Shown here: positions 9,434-18,136 of the stretch, piece after piece
Layout: each line of letters starts with the position of its first letter
Numbering within the stretch: the first letter of the stretch is position 1
NCBI GenBank assembly: GCA_024275295.1
Contig: JAJRZI010000116.1
Location: forward strand, 1 to 64,000
Origin: Gammaproteobacteria bacterium
Lineage (GTDB): Bacteria; Pseudomonadota; Gammaproteobacteria; Chromatiales; Chromatiaceae
Reading direction: 5' to 3'
DNA length: 64,000 nt
Program-made: the position numbers and the translations under genes
The notes under the pieces: generated by a model
Databases searched by the model: none
The model's input: the letters and a program-made list of their open reading frames with translations, nothing else
What the model was told of the DNA's origin: nothing

Positions 9434-9698
9434 TACCCCAACAAGGTTATATTGATGGGTACAGCATTACTGTGGTGTTCCGCAACAAGGCACAGCATGC
9501 AGGCAATGGCCATAGTCCTTGTCAAATGCTGTAACGCCGTGGCGGGACACCACAGTAACGCCCGAAGGGTTGGTCTGTCAGCATCCATGGCTGCGTTATG
9601 CCTCTTGCTATGGACTAAGGCCATTAACTGCGAGACATGCCTTGCCCTGAACACTGACAGACCAACTGTATCCATCAATGTAACCTTGTTGGGGTACT
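9432..9698. repeat. 267-bp three-armed palindromic element between prfA and prmC
   Basis: The outer arms 9432-9464 and 9666-9698 are inverted copies matching at 31 of 33 positions. Inside them sit two further inverted repeats: 9464-9483 with 9542-9561 (18 of 20), and 9569-9581 with 9654-9666 (13 of 13). They enclose two arms of 98 nt each. The arm interiors (for example GGCCATT and GCCTTG segments) look like diverged inverted copies of one another. The element fills the whole prfA-prmC gap and would fold in the operon mRNA into a three-way junction. No transposase is present, and short reading frames inside it are by-products of the symmetry. It may be a MITE or composite REP-like repeat. Confidence 0.8.
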
Positions 9699-9702
9699 GG
9701 CA

Positions 9703-10551
9703 TTGAACCACCGCACAATTCGAGACGCCCTGCAGGAAGCCCAACAACAACTCGCTGCTCTACCTGAAACTGAACCCCGGCTGGAGGCAGAGATCCTGCT
9801 TGGATTCAGTCTAAACAAACAACGCAGTTACCTCTATGCCTGGCCTGACAGATCACTGGAACCACGCCAGCTAACTCGGTTTTTGGAGCTGGTTACACGC
9901 CGTATCCGGGGCGAACCTATTGCATATATTACCGGGCATAGGGAGTTTTGGTCACTGGACCTGAAGGTCACACCCGATACCCTGATCCCACGCCCAGAGA
10001 CGGAATTATTGATTGAGCTTGCACTGGAACTCATCCCATCAAACTCATCTTTCACCCTCGCCGACCTTGGAACAGGTAGCGGTGCCATTGCAGCGGCCAT
10101 TGCAGCTGAACGCCCCACCAGCCGCATTGTCGCAACCGACATATCACCACCAGCACTCCGTGCAGCCAAATACAATTTTAAGCACCTTAATCTTATAAAC
10201 ATTCAAACCCACGAGGGCGCATGGTGCAAGGCATTACCTCAGGGTCATAAATTTAATCTTATTATCAGCAACCCACCCTATATCCCCGACAGCGACCCTC
10301 ATCTGACACAAGGCGATCTACCCTGGGAACCAAGAGATGCCCTGGCCTCAGGTGCCGATGGACTGAATGACATTCGTCACATTATCGAACAGTCACCGGA
10401 TCATCTCGCTACAGGTGGCTGGCTACTGCTCGAACACGGCTATGATCAGGGCTCAAAAGTACGCAGGCTTTTTAAGGCTCACGGCTTCAGACAGGTCAGC
10501 ACCCGGCAAGACCTGGCCGGGCTGGATCGCGTATCAAAAGGACAACTTTAG
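9703..10551 (+). CDS. prmC: Release factor glutamine N5-methyltransferase
   Basis: PrmC methylates the Gln of the GGQ motif in RF1 and RF2 using SAM. The 282 residues include the N-terminal release-factor-binding domain (GEPIAYITGHREFWSLDLKV), the SAM motif LADLGTGSGAIAAAIAAE, and the catalytic NPPY in IISNPPYIPDSDPHL. The start I use is TTG at 9703, four bases beyond the palindromic element; no ATG gives a better family alignment. A TTG start directly after a strong RNA structure suggests weak translation or coupling through the structure. Confidence 0.95.
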   Translation: MNHRTIRDALQEAQQQLAALPETEPRLEAEILLGFSLNKQRSYLYAWPDRSLEPRQLTRFLELVTRRIRGEPIAYITGHREFWSLDLKVTPDTLIPRPETELLIELALELIPSNSSFTLADLGTGSGAIAAAIAAERPTSRIVATDISPPALRAAKYNFKHLNLINIQTHEGAWCKALPQGHKFNLIISNPPYIPDSDPHLTQGDLPWEPRDALASGADGLNDIRHIIEQSPDHLATGGWLLLEHGYDQGSKVRRLFKAHGFRQVSTRQDLAGLDRVSKGQL

Positions 10552-10630
10552 TCTCACATGAGGTACTTGAGGCTTTTCAACATACTGTTATAGTCACGCC
10601 ACCCACAACCACAACCTAAAGCTTAAACCA

Positions 10631-11371
10631 ATGGATGACGAACAACTGCTGCGCTACAGCCGACAAATCATGCTGCCGGAGATCGGCTTTGAAGGGCAAC
10701 AAAAACTGCTTCAATCCAGGGTTTTGATCATCGGACTTGGCGGCCTCGGCTCACCTGCCGCCATGTACCTGGCTGCCGCCGGGGTGGGCGAATTGGTGCT
10801 GGTGGATTTTGATCAGGTTGATCTGAGCAACCTGCAACGGCAGATCATCCATAACTCCGATAGCATCGGCCTGCCAAAGGTGGAATCAGCACGTCATACG
10901 CTGGCCAATATAAACCCTGAGTGTAAGATTCACTGCATCAACCAGCAGTTGGATGGTGAAGCGCTCTCTGAGCAGGTGGCACAGGCCGATCTTGTCATCG
11001 ATGCCAGCGATAATTTTGCCACCCGCTTTGCCCTGAATGAGGTCTGCGTGGCCACACAAACCCCTTTGGTCTCTGGCGCAGCGATTCGTATGGAGGGGCA
11101 GGTATCCGTCTTTACCGGCGCACCTGGAGACCCCTGCTACCGGTGTCTGTATGGCGACACGATTGAGGTTGAGCAGACCTGCTCTGAAAATGGCGTACTT
11201 GCACCGGTTGTCGGCATCATCGGCAGCATCCAGGCCACCGAGGCCATAAAGGTTCTGACAGGAGCAGGCACTCCACTAAAGGGCAAGCTACTGATACTGG
11301 ACGCCCTGCACATGCAGTGGCGGAGTCTAAAACTCTCTGTCGATCCTGCTTGTCCGGTCTGCCAGGGCTAA
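10631..11371 (+). CDS. moeB: MoeB/ThiF-family sulfur-carrier adenylyltransferase
   Basis: This E1-like enzyme adenylates the C-terminal Gly of MoaD or ThiS before sulfur transfer. It is 246 residues long with the ATP-binding LIIGLGGLGSPAAMYLAAAGVG, the DFDQVDLSNLQRQ segment, the catalytic-loop region, and two zinc Cys pairs (CYRCL and CPVCQ). The MoeB name rests on length and its position after prmC; ThiF or HesA roles are possible because neither moaD nor thiS is nearby. Its stop overlaps by three bases the stop of the convergent giant NHL protein. Confidence 0.93.
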   Translation: MDDEQLLRYSRQIMLPEIGFEGQQKLLQSRVLIIGLGGLGSPAAMYLAAAGVGELVLVDFDQVDLSNLQRQIIHNSDSIGLPKVESARHTLANINPECKIHCINQQLDGEALSEQVAQADLVIDASDNFATRFALNEVCVATQTPLVSGAAIRMEGQVSVFTGAPGDPCYRCLYGDTIEVEQTCSENGVLAPVVGIIGSIQATEAIKVLTGAGTPLKGKLLILDALHMQWRSLKLSVDPACPVCQG

Positions 11372-14300
11372 TCAAAGTCTTTTCTTTGATCGAAGCTTCT
11401 TGCCGGGCGCTGAAAACCTGTATTGCCTTTTCTCGCCCAGCCCTTACGCTGCTCGAAAGAGTGGTTTCGCGCTTTAAAGCCGCGCCGCTTTTCAAAGGCA
11501 CGCTGTTTCCTGTCAGATTCCTTGTTTACTCCCTTTTTGGGTACTGCCGCTATGCTTCTACAGCCCCTGGAACCTCTGGTCTTTACTGCTTTACTGCTGG
11601 CAAATGCTGAACCATCATACTCACCACCACCATCACCATCTGAGTCATAATCCAAGAGATTAATCAAGCCATCACCATCTAAGTCACGATTCCAGCGAAC
11701 CCCCCAGTACGCTACCTCTTTGCCATCATCCCAAAAATCACCATCTGTATTAGCCAGATATGGATTTGTACCATATTTATTTCTCTCCTCATCATCAGTT
11801 AAGCCATCACCATCACAGTCATCCACTGACTTACAGGGAGCAGCCTGTTCAGAGAGCACCAGATAGCCAATCTCCTCTGCCGAAGATGAGGTGAACTCGG
11901 TTGTCCGTGGTGATTTCTCCTGATCAATCAGCACACGCACATCACCTTTGTTTTTATCTTTCCAACGCAGATTGGCGGCATCGCTACTATCTGCTGTTTG
12001 CAGATCTGCAACAAACAGTGGAGGCTCGGTATAACCACCCAAAAAGCCAACCTCTATAAATTGCTGAGTTTCCGCCTCACCTACACAGCTGGCCTCAAAA
12101 CTCACCCCATCCTGTCTGCCTGTTGAGGGTTCCCAGGCAATATATGAGACCGTCTCTGTGGCATGGCCTGCCGTGCTATCGACCTGGTCTGCCTGCTCCT
12201 GCAGCATGTATTGAAATCCCCCCTCATCAATCTCTTTGATTCGACCAATGACCGCATCCTCCTCGTTATAGCTGACCACACTGGATACCACTATGGGCGG
12301 GACACGTTTAGGTCGGTTGAACTGCACGGCATCAAAGGCATACGTATTACTGGCTTCAAACCAGCCCGCCTCAATCAACGTGCGGTCACTCAAGACATGA
12401 GGGCCACTCTCCATAACGATATAATTGACCAGCTCCTCAGCATCATGTACTCCATCAAGGTAGCCCCACTCCTGAATCTTGATATCAAAGCCAAGAGTGC
12501 TTACATTGCGGATCCTCACTACAGCTGGGGCATCATCATTCCTGCTGGCCGGCTTGGCAACCACGACAGGGTCGGCATAATACCTGTCAAGCACTACATG
12601 CTCCCATGTATGACTTACTCTTACTTCACCTGTAGTTATATCTGTCAGTTTAAAGATATCAGGGACAAAAGTAGCCGATATAGTATGGTTGGCACCTATA
12701 TTTGAAAACTCATACCCTCCATCAGGAGCCTGTGGCTTATCATCCACAGTGACAGTATCAATGCGGTATCCAGCATCGGCAACAATCTCATAGGACTGTG
12801 TTACCCCCTCGTTCACTACCGTCTCACCCGGCGGGGTGATACTGCCGTTTAACCCGGCCGTCGCAGTAATGGTGTAGGTGATCACATCAAACCGCGCAGT
12901 CACCGTAATGGCCTGATCCATGGTGACAACACACTCTGCTGTGCCACTGCAGCCACCATCCGACCAACCGGCAAAGAGTGAGCCACTCTCCGCTACGGCG
13001 GTCAGTGTCACCTCAGTGCCATAGCTGTAACTACTGCTGCAGCTTGTGCCGCAGTCAATATCCTGTGCCTGTGTCTGCACCAAACCACCGCCCTGGCCCG
13101 CTTTCCCTACCGTCAGGAGAGGCATATTGACTGCGAAAGTAGCGGATATCTCATGATCAATATTCAGGTATGGAAACTCATACGTATCTATAGTGCCTCT
13201 TAGGACACCATCCACTGTGACATTAGCAGTATGGTATCCCGCATCAGCCGTAATGGTGTAGATGCAGCTTGTGCCCGCATCCACTACCTGTTCGCACTGT
13301 GATGTGATTGAACCATTTGACCCTGCACTGGCGGTTATGGTGTAGGTGATAACATCAAATTGCGCAGTCACCGTAATGGCCTGATCCATAGTCACAGTGC
13401 AGCTTGTTGTGCCACTGCACCCTCCACCAGACCAGCCGACAAAGCGTGAGCCACTCTCCGCTACAGCGGTCAATGTGACCTCAGTTCCATTACTGTAGGT
13501 ATGGCTACACGTTGCACCACAGTCAATATCCTGTGCCTGTGTCTGCACCAGACCACTGCCAGAACCGCTTTTTTCTACCGTCAGTGGCCACATATCAACA
13601 GCAAAGATGGCCGATATAGAACGGTTACGACCCAGTGCCGGAAACTGATAACTTGCTTTTACACCGACGGACTCACCATCCACGGTGACATCAGCAATGT
13701 GGTACCCCGTATCAGCCGTAATGCTATAGGTGGGAGTCGCGCCCGCATTCACCACCTGCTCACCCGCTGGCGAGATCGTGCCATTTGATCCAGCACTGGC
13801 GGTTATGGTGTAGGTGACAGACGGGATTTCATCCACATCGAATAGCGCAGCTATCGTATGATTCGCATCAATATTTACAAACTCATAGCTCGCTACTGCA
13901 TCCTGTGATGTACCATCCACTGTGACATTAACAATGTGGTATCCCGCATCAGCAGCAATGTTATAGATAAGGCTTGAACCTGCATCTACTGACTGCGCAC
14001 CCGGTGGCGTAATGGTGCCATTTAATCCAGGATTGGCGGTTATGGTGTAGGTGACAAGGGGAGCCTGTACAAGATCAAAGGTTGCAGTAACGGTAACCGC
14101 CTGATCCATGGTGACAACACACTCTGCTGTGCCACTACAACCACCAGACCAACCGGCAAAGAGTGAACCACTGTCCGCCACAGCCGTCAGCGTGACCGAA
14201 GTCCCATGACCATAACTTGTGCTACAGCTTGCACCGCAATCGATACCCTGCGCCTGCACCAAGCCACTACCTTGTCCCGATTTCTCTACTGTTAAGCTGT

Positions 14301-16881
14301 GTGACTGCATATCAGCCGACCACAGAATCAGATAGCCCACGCCTTCTGTGGAGGGTGTTGGAGGGACTGGGGGCAGGCCCGTCAGGATACTGCTCATAGT
14401 GCTGCTAGACCGCTCTTGATCAAGCAGGATACTAACCCCCGTAGCACTCTTATCACTCCAGCGCAGGTTGACTGTATCGCCATTGGTTGTCTGTAGGTCA
14501 GCAATAAAGAGTGGCTGGCTCAGGTAACTGCCGGTAAAGTCAACCGCACGAGTCTGCTGTGTTGGCACATCATTGACTGTGCCCACTTCAAAACTGATGC
14601 CGTCCTGTGAACCCTGTGATGGCTCCAAGGCAATAAAGGAGACGCTCTCAGTCACATGTTCCGGGCTACCGTACCCTTGCTCCTGCAACATATAACCAAA
14701 GCCCGTAGCATCCACATTGCCCATCCGGCCAATAACCGCCATATCTTCATTATAGGTAACAACACTTGACATCACGATGGGAGGAACCATGAACGAGTGA
14801 GCAAAACCAACGCTCCCAAAGTTGGTGGTTGCATTCGTATTAAACCGGCCTGCCTCAATCCGTGTGCCATCGGTCAGTGCATAGCTTCCTCTCTCCATCA
14901 CAATATATCCAACCTGCTCTTCAGCGTGGGCTGCATCATTTCCGGTCAAGATCAGGTAGTCCCACTCCTGAATACGCACCTCAAAGCCTTGTGCATTAAC
15001 ATTGCGCACCCGAACTACCGCAGGCGAGCTGTCATTCAGGCTGGCAGGCTTGATCACGACCACAGGATCGGTAAAGGTATTAGTGAACGCAACCGGCTTC
15101 CACTGATCCCCCACGCTCACCGCGCCCATTTCAACGGAAGAGAGCTGGAGAGACTGGGCATTCGCCGTAAATTCCGCTGCAATCGTGTGGTCAGCACCTA
15201 GGCTGTCAAAGCTATAGCTGCCCACAGCACCCACAGAGACGCCATCCACCAGCACATCCGAGATACTGTAGTCGGCATCTGCTGTAATACTGAAGGCCAC
15301 CGTAGCGCCTGCATTGTGCGTTACCGTACCCGCCGGGCTGATGCTGCCATTACTGCCTGCACTGGCTGTTATGGAATAGGTGACAGGCGGCGGTGGATTA
15401 AGATTAAAGGTTGCAACTACCGCAATCGCCTGTCCCATGGTCGCCGCACAGGTTGTTATGCCTGAGCAACCTCCACCAGACCAGCCCACAAAGGTGGAGT
15501 CACCATTTGCTGATGCGGATAATGTAACTACCGTTCCATCGGCATAATCTGCAACACAGGTTGTGCCACAATTTATCCCGCTGGCCGACACGGTGCCACT
15601 TCCAGTGCCACCCTTAGAGACCGTTAATCTATATTGTTGCGGATCTGCACTGCCGCTCAATGCCACATCCATCACCGGCGCATAGAGATCATCTGAGGCA
15701 ATCGACAACGATGCACTCTTGCTGCCTGTTGCAAGCGGTCGGAACTGCACCTCTAGCGTGCAACTGGCCGTGGGCGCCAGGGTCTTGTCTGCACAGCTAT
15801 TGGGGGCAATAGAGAATTCAGAGGCATCGGCACCCGTTAGCGTAATCGATCCGACAGCAAGACCCCCACTACCACTGTTAGAGAGCGCAAAGCTCTGGCT
15901 TGTCGACACATCGTTAACCGTAACCGCACCAAAATCATGCGATTGGGGTGAGACAGCCATATCGCCATAGACGTTATCAATACCGAGGGTTTCAACCGTA
16001 TGCGTATTCAGGGAGGCTATAAACAGCCGACTGGTGCCCGGTGCGAAGGCGATCCCCTGCGGGTTACGTAGCGGGCGGTTGCTGTCAAAGAGTTTGCCGA
16101 GGTAGTTCCCCTGCGTGCCGTATACAGTAACCACATTCTGGTAACCATCCGTGACATAGATTCGGCCAAGGGTATCCACTGCGATACCGTACGGCCTGAG
16201 AAAGGCAACCGTCTCACCCTGATCATTCATGCCCGTTGTGATAAAGCTGCGCAGAAACATGCCATTGAGATCAAACACCTGCACCCGAGCCGAGGTACTC
16301 AATGCAACCAGATCAGAAATCAATATCTCACTGGTAGCCTCATTAATTGCGATTGCGGTAGGCGTCTGGAACTGACCATTACCTGTTCCCGCACTGCCAA
16401 AAGAGGATTTGAAGGTACGATCTGCATTATAGATACTGACCCTGTTAGCACGACTATCGACCACATAGATCAAGTCGGCACTATCTACAGCAATCCCAAC
16501 TGGAACCCGGAATTCACCATCACCCAACCCCAGCTTACCGATAAGCAAACGATCAGGGCCATAGACTTCAACATTGCCTCTTCCGGCATTGCCGATATAT
16601 ATCAGCCCTGTAGTATCCACGGCCACTGCCGCAGGCTTATCAAGCCCCACAATAGAGCTTTGGTATTGCCCAGACTTGCTAAACAGGCGCACCCAATGTT
16701 GAATGGACGATGCGACATAGATCTTTTCATCACCCCCTACTGCTACTCCAGATGGCAGATTCAGATGAGAGCTAATGGGAGGGAGAGTTTCAACCGTTGG
16801 TAGTGCTGCTGAGGAGAGATTGGGGGCAAGCAATAACAAAAAGATAATAAATAGTACACACTGCATCATCACAGCATGCAT
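11368..16881 (-). CDS. Giant secreted NHL-beta-propeller / InlB-type repeat protein with calcium-binding C-terminus
   Basis: The frame is open to 16995, but ATG 16881 begins a clear signal peptide (MQCVLFIIFLLLLAPNLSSA), giving about 1837 residues. In order, using frame-start numbering: NHL-type propeller repeats to about 345 (GDGEFRVPVGIAVDSADLIYV); a choice-of-anchor-D/ASH-like domain to about 450; alternating divergent InlB-type repeats, four with four Cys each (SLFAGWSGGCSG) and five Cys-poor (TITASAGSNGSI); and two copies of a ~240-residue module (PVVVIKPASLNDSSPAVVRV) with weak H-type-lectin likeness. The end has thrombospondin-3-like loops (CDGDGLTDDEE, DLDGDGLINLLDYDSDGD) near 1725 and a basic tail. 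It is probably a surface adhesin or carbohydrate binder, convergent with moeB and lacking an export partner nearby. Confidence 0.88.
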   Translation of the reverse strand: MHAVMMQCVLFIIFLLLLAPNLSSAALPTVETLPPISSHLNLPSGVAVGGDEKIYVASSIQHWVRLFSKSGQYQSSIVGLDKPAAVAVDTTGLIYIGNAGRGNVEVYGPDRLLIGKLGLGDGEFRVPVGIAVDSADLIYVVDSRANRVSIYNADRTFKSSFGSAGTGNGQFQTPTAIAINEATSEILISDLVALSTSARVQVFDLNGMFLRSFITTGMNDQGETVAFLRPYGIAVDTLGRIYVTDGYQNVVTVYGTQGNYLGKLFDSNRPLRNPQGIAFAPGTSRLFIASLNTHTVETLGIDNVYGDMAVSPQSHDFGAVTVNDVSTSQSFALSNSGSGGLAVGSITLTGADASEFSIAPNSCADKTLAPTASCTLEVQFRPLATGSKSASLSIASDDLYAPVMDVALSGSADPQQYRLTVSKGGTGSGTVSASGINCGTTCVADYADGTVVTLSASANGDSTFVGWSGGGCSGITTCAATMGQAIAVVATFNLNPPPPVTYSITASAGSNGSISPAGTVTHNAGATVAFSITADADYSISDVLVDGVSVGAVGSYSFDSLGADHTIAAEFTANAQSLQLSSVEMGAVSVGDQWKPVAFTNTFTDPVVVIKPASLNDSSPAVVRVRNVNAQGFEVRIQEWDYLILTGNDAAHAEEQVGYIVMERGSYALTDGTRIEAGRFNTNATTNFGSVGFAHSFMVPPIVMSSVVTYNEDMAVIGRMGNVDATGFGYMLQEQGYGSPEHVTESVSFIALEPSQGSQDGISFEVGTVNDVPTQQTRAVDFTGSYLSQPLFIADLQTTNGDTVNLRWSDKSATGVSILLDQERSSSTMSSILTGLPPVPPTPSTEGVGYLILWSADMQSHSLTVEKSGQGSGLVQAQGIDCGASCSTSYGHGTSVTLTAVADSGSLFAGWSGGCSGTAECVVTMDQAVTVTATFDLVQAPLVTYTITANPGLNGTITPPGAQSVDAGSSLIYNIAADAGYHIVNVTVDGTSQDAVASYEFVNIDANHTIAALFDVDEIPSVTYTITASAGSNGTISPAGEQVVNAGATPTYSITADTGYHIADVTVDGESVGVKASYQFPALGRNRSISAIFAVDMWPLTVEKSGSGSGLVQTQAQDIDCGATCSHTYSNGTEVTLTAVAESGSRFVGWSGGGCSGTTSCTVTMDQAITVTAQFDVITYTITASAGSNGSITSQCEQVVDAGTSCIYTITADAGYHTANVTVDGVLRGTIDTYEFPYLNIDHEISATFAVNMPLLTVGKAGQGGGLVQTQAQDIDCGTSCSSSYSYGTEVTLTAVAESGSLFAGWSDGGCSGTAECVVTMDQAITVTARFDVITYTITATAGLNGSITPPGETVVNEGVTQSYEIVADAGYRIDTVTVDDKPQAPDGGYEFSNIGANHTISATFVPDIFKLTDITTGEVRVSHTWEHVVLDRYYADPVVVAKPASRNDDAPAVVRIRNVSTLGFDIKIQEWGYLDGVHDAEELVNYIVMESGPHVLSDRTLIEAGWFEASNTYAFDAVQFNRPKRVPPIVVSSVVSYNEEDAVIGRIKEIDEGGFQYMLQEQADQVDSTAGHATETVSYIAWEPSTGRQDGVSFEASCVGEAETQQFIEVGFLGGYTEPPLFVADLQTADSSDAANLRWKDKNKGDVRVLIDQEKSPRTTEFTSSSAEEIGYLVLSEQAAPCKSVDDCDGDGLTDDEERNKYGTNPYLANTDGDFWDDGKEVAYWGVRWNRDLDGDGLINLLDYDSDGDGGGEYDGSAFASSKAVKTRGSRGCRSIAAVPKKGVNKESDRKQRAFEKRRGFKARNHSFEQRKGWARKGNTGFQRPARSFDQRKDFD

Positions 16882-16995
16882 GCTGTAACCTATTGTACAG
16901 CTCACGTTGGCTGTCACAGATGACCTCTGTACCAGATTAATCTGCTCTTTATCTCTTTTACATTCTACTTTTGCCATCATAATGTAAAGCTCCAC

Positions 16996-17899
16996 CCGCC
17001 CAGCATGCGGTCAATCTGCCAATGTTATTCTTATACCTAAATGTCAGCAGGAGGCAGGCTGACAGTGAGTATAACATCCAGAAACTCTCTCCCTGAGTTT
17101 TTAGTCTGGTAATAACATCCGCCCAATCTGGCCACATGGCCCAGCTGTTTTCCCCAGTAAAGGCCACATTCAATACGCACCATTGGTCTCACAAAGACCC
17201 TCTTCTATTTAGCTATCATCACAAGCAACGCCACTCATAGAGAAAAACCCACTGGCCCCTTCTCACTGGAGAGTTCCGTGACATAGCCCTAATTAACCTT
17301 GCTTATCAAGATGTAATGCCAAGATACAGGATTCAGGCCCGACCTTACAGTTTTATCATAAGCACAAGCAGCCAACGCTGTAGACACCTGCATATTCAAT
17401 AAGCTTAGCGACTCAGCACATGGAAGCTTTAACCCTACCAAGAAGCGGCCCTTGGAACCAACATGCCAAAATTTGGATATTTCTCAATACTTTATTTCCC
17501 AATATTTAGAGTACTCCCATGGCTATATTTATAACCAGCCCCATTAAGAAAAACATCAATACACATACAGGACAACTTAATAAACAGAGCTAATACCATG
17601 CAATATATGGGTTTTTTATACTTATCATGGGTAACACACTTATCAAGGAATCTTACTGTTTTTCAGCAACCAGCAGGCTGACATTGATATACAGCCCGCT
17701 TAAGTAGTGCCACTAAAAATGTCTGAACTGCATTCCCATAATTCAGGAACTGAATTCGGCACCTCCTCAATAAAACAGATCATCCATTAGAAATATCCTT
17801 GTCTTATAGCATCTTTTTTTCGTGCTACCTTATTTAATACAGCAGCACCCACTATATTCATACTGAAGAACCCAATCAGGAAAAGAGGCTATCATTAAA
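16996..17899. other. ~900-bp AT-rich intergenic region
   Basis: The gap lies between the start of the giant NHL protein and the small SAP-like gene. It must hold the promoter of the NHL gene (minus strand) and of the SAP-like gene (plus strand). I see no convincing coding sequence, RNA gene or long inverted repeat. A 71-codon minus-strand frame at 16958-17173 has no recognisable features. Confidence 0.5.
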
Positions 17900-18097
17900 A
17901 TGAGTGAGATTCGTAAAATCGCAGTCGTACAGGGCGTCAAACCTAAAAGGTTATCCAAAGCTGCACTTATAAAAGCCATCCAGTTAAACGAGGGAAACTT
18001 CGACTGCTTTGGCTCAGCCACGGCAGGGGAATGCGATCAAGACAACTGTCTTTGGAGCGAAGACTGTAAAAAGCAGTCAGCTGCCAATGCAGCCTAA
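17900..18097 (+). CDS. Small SAP-like protein with Cys-rich CLW motif
   Basis: The product is 65 residues. The N-terminal half (IRKIAVVQGVKPKRLSKAALIKAIQ) fits the helix-extended-helix pattern of SAP or Rho-N type nucleic-acid-binding motifs. The C-terminal half carries four Cys in CFGSATAGECDQDNCLWSEDC. I recall similar short proteins with a CxQxxCLWREDC signature in sulfur-oxidising and magnetotactic bacteria, but no function is known to me. Nucleic-acid binding plus a metal or disulfide knot is an inference. It stands alone between a large gap and convergent ggt. Confidence 0.75.
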   Translation: MSEIRKIAVVQGVKPKRLSKAALIKAIQLNEGNFDCFGSATAGECDQDNCLWSEDCKKQSAANAA

Positions 18098-18136
18098 GCC
18101 CTCTTTAACTACTCAATCGGAGAATGCAAATACAAA

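Noticed and set aside
9430-9750. Short reading frames on both strands inside the prfA-prmC spacer
   Set aside because: They mirror each other because the DNA is palindromic, have no family features, and no ribosome-binding site of note.
16958-17173. 71-codon minus-strand frame upstream of the NHL protein
   Set aside because: No recognisable motif, overlaps the NHL gene's upstream part, and lacks a good ribosome-binding site.
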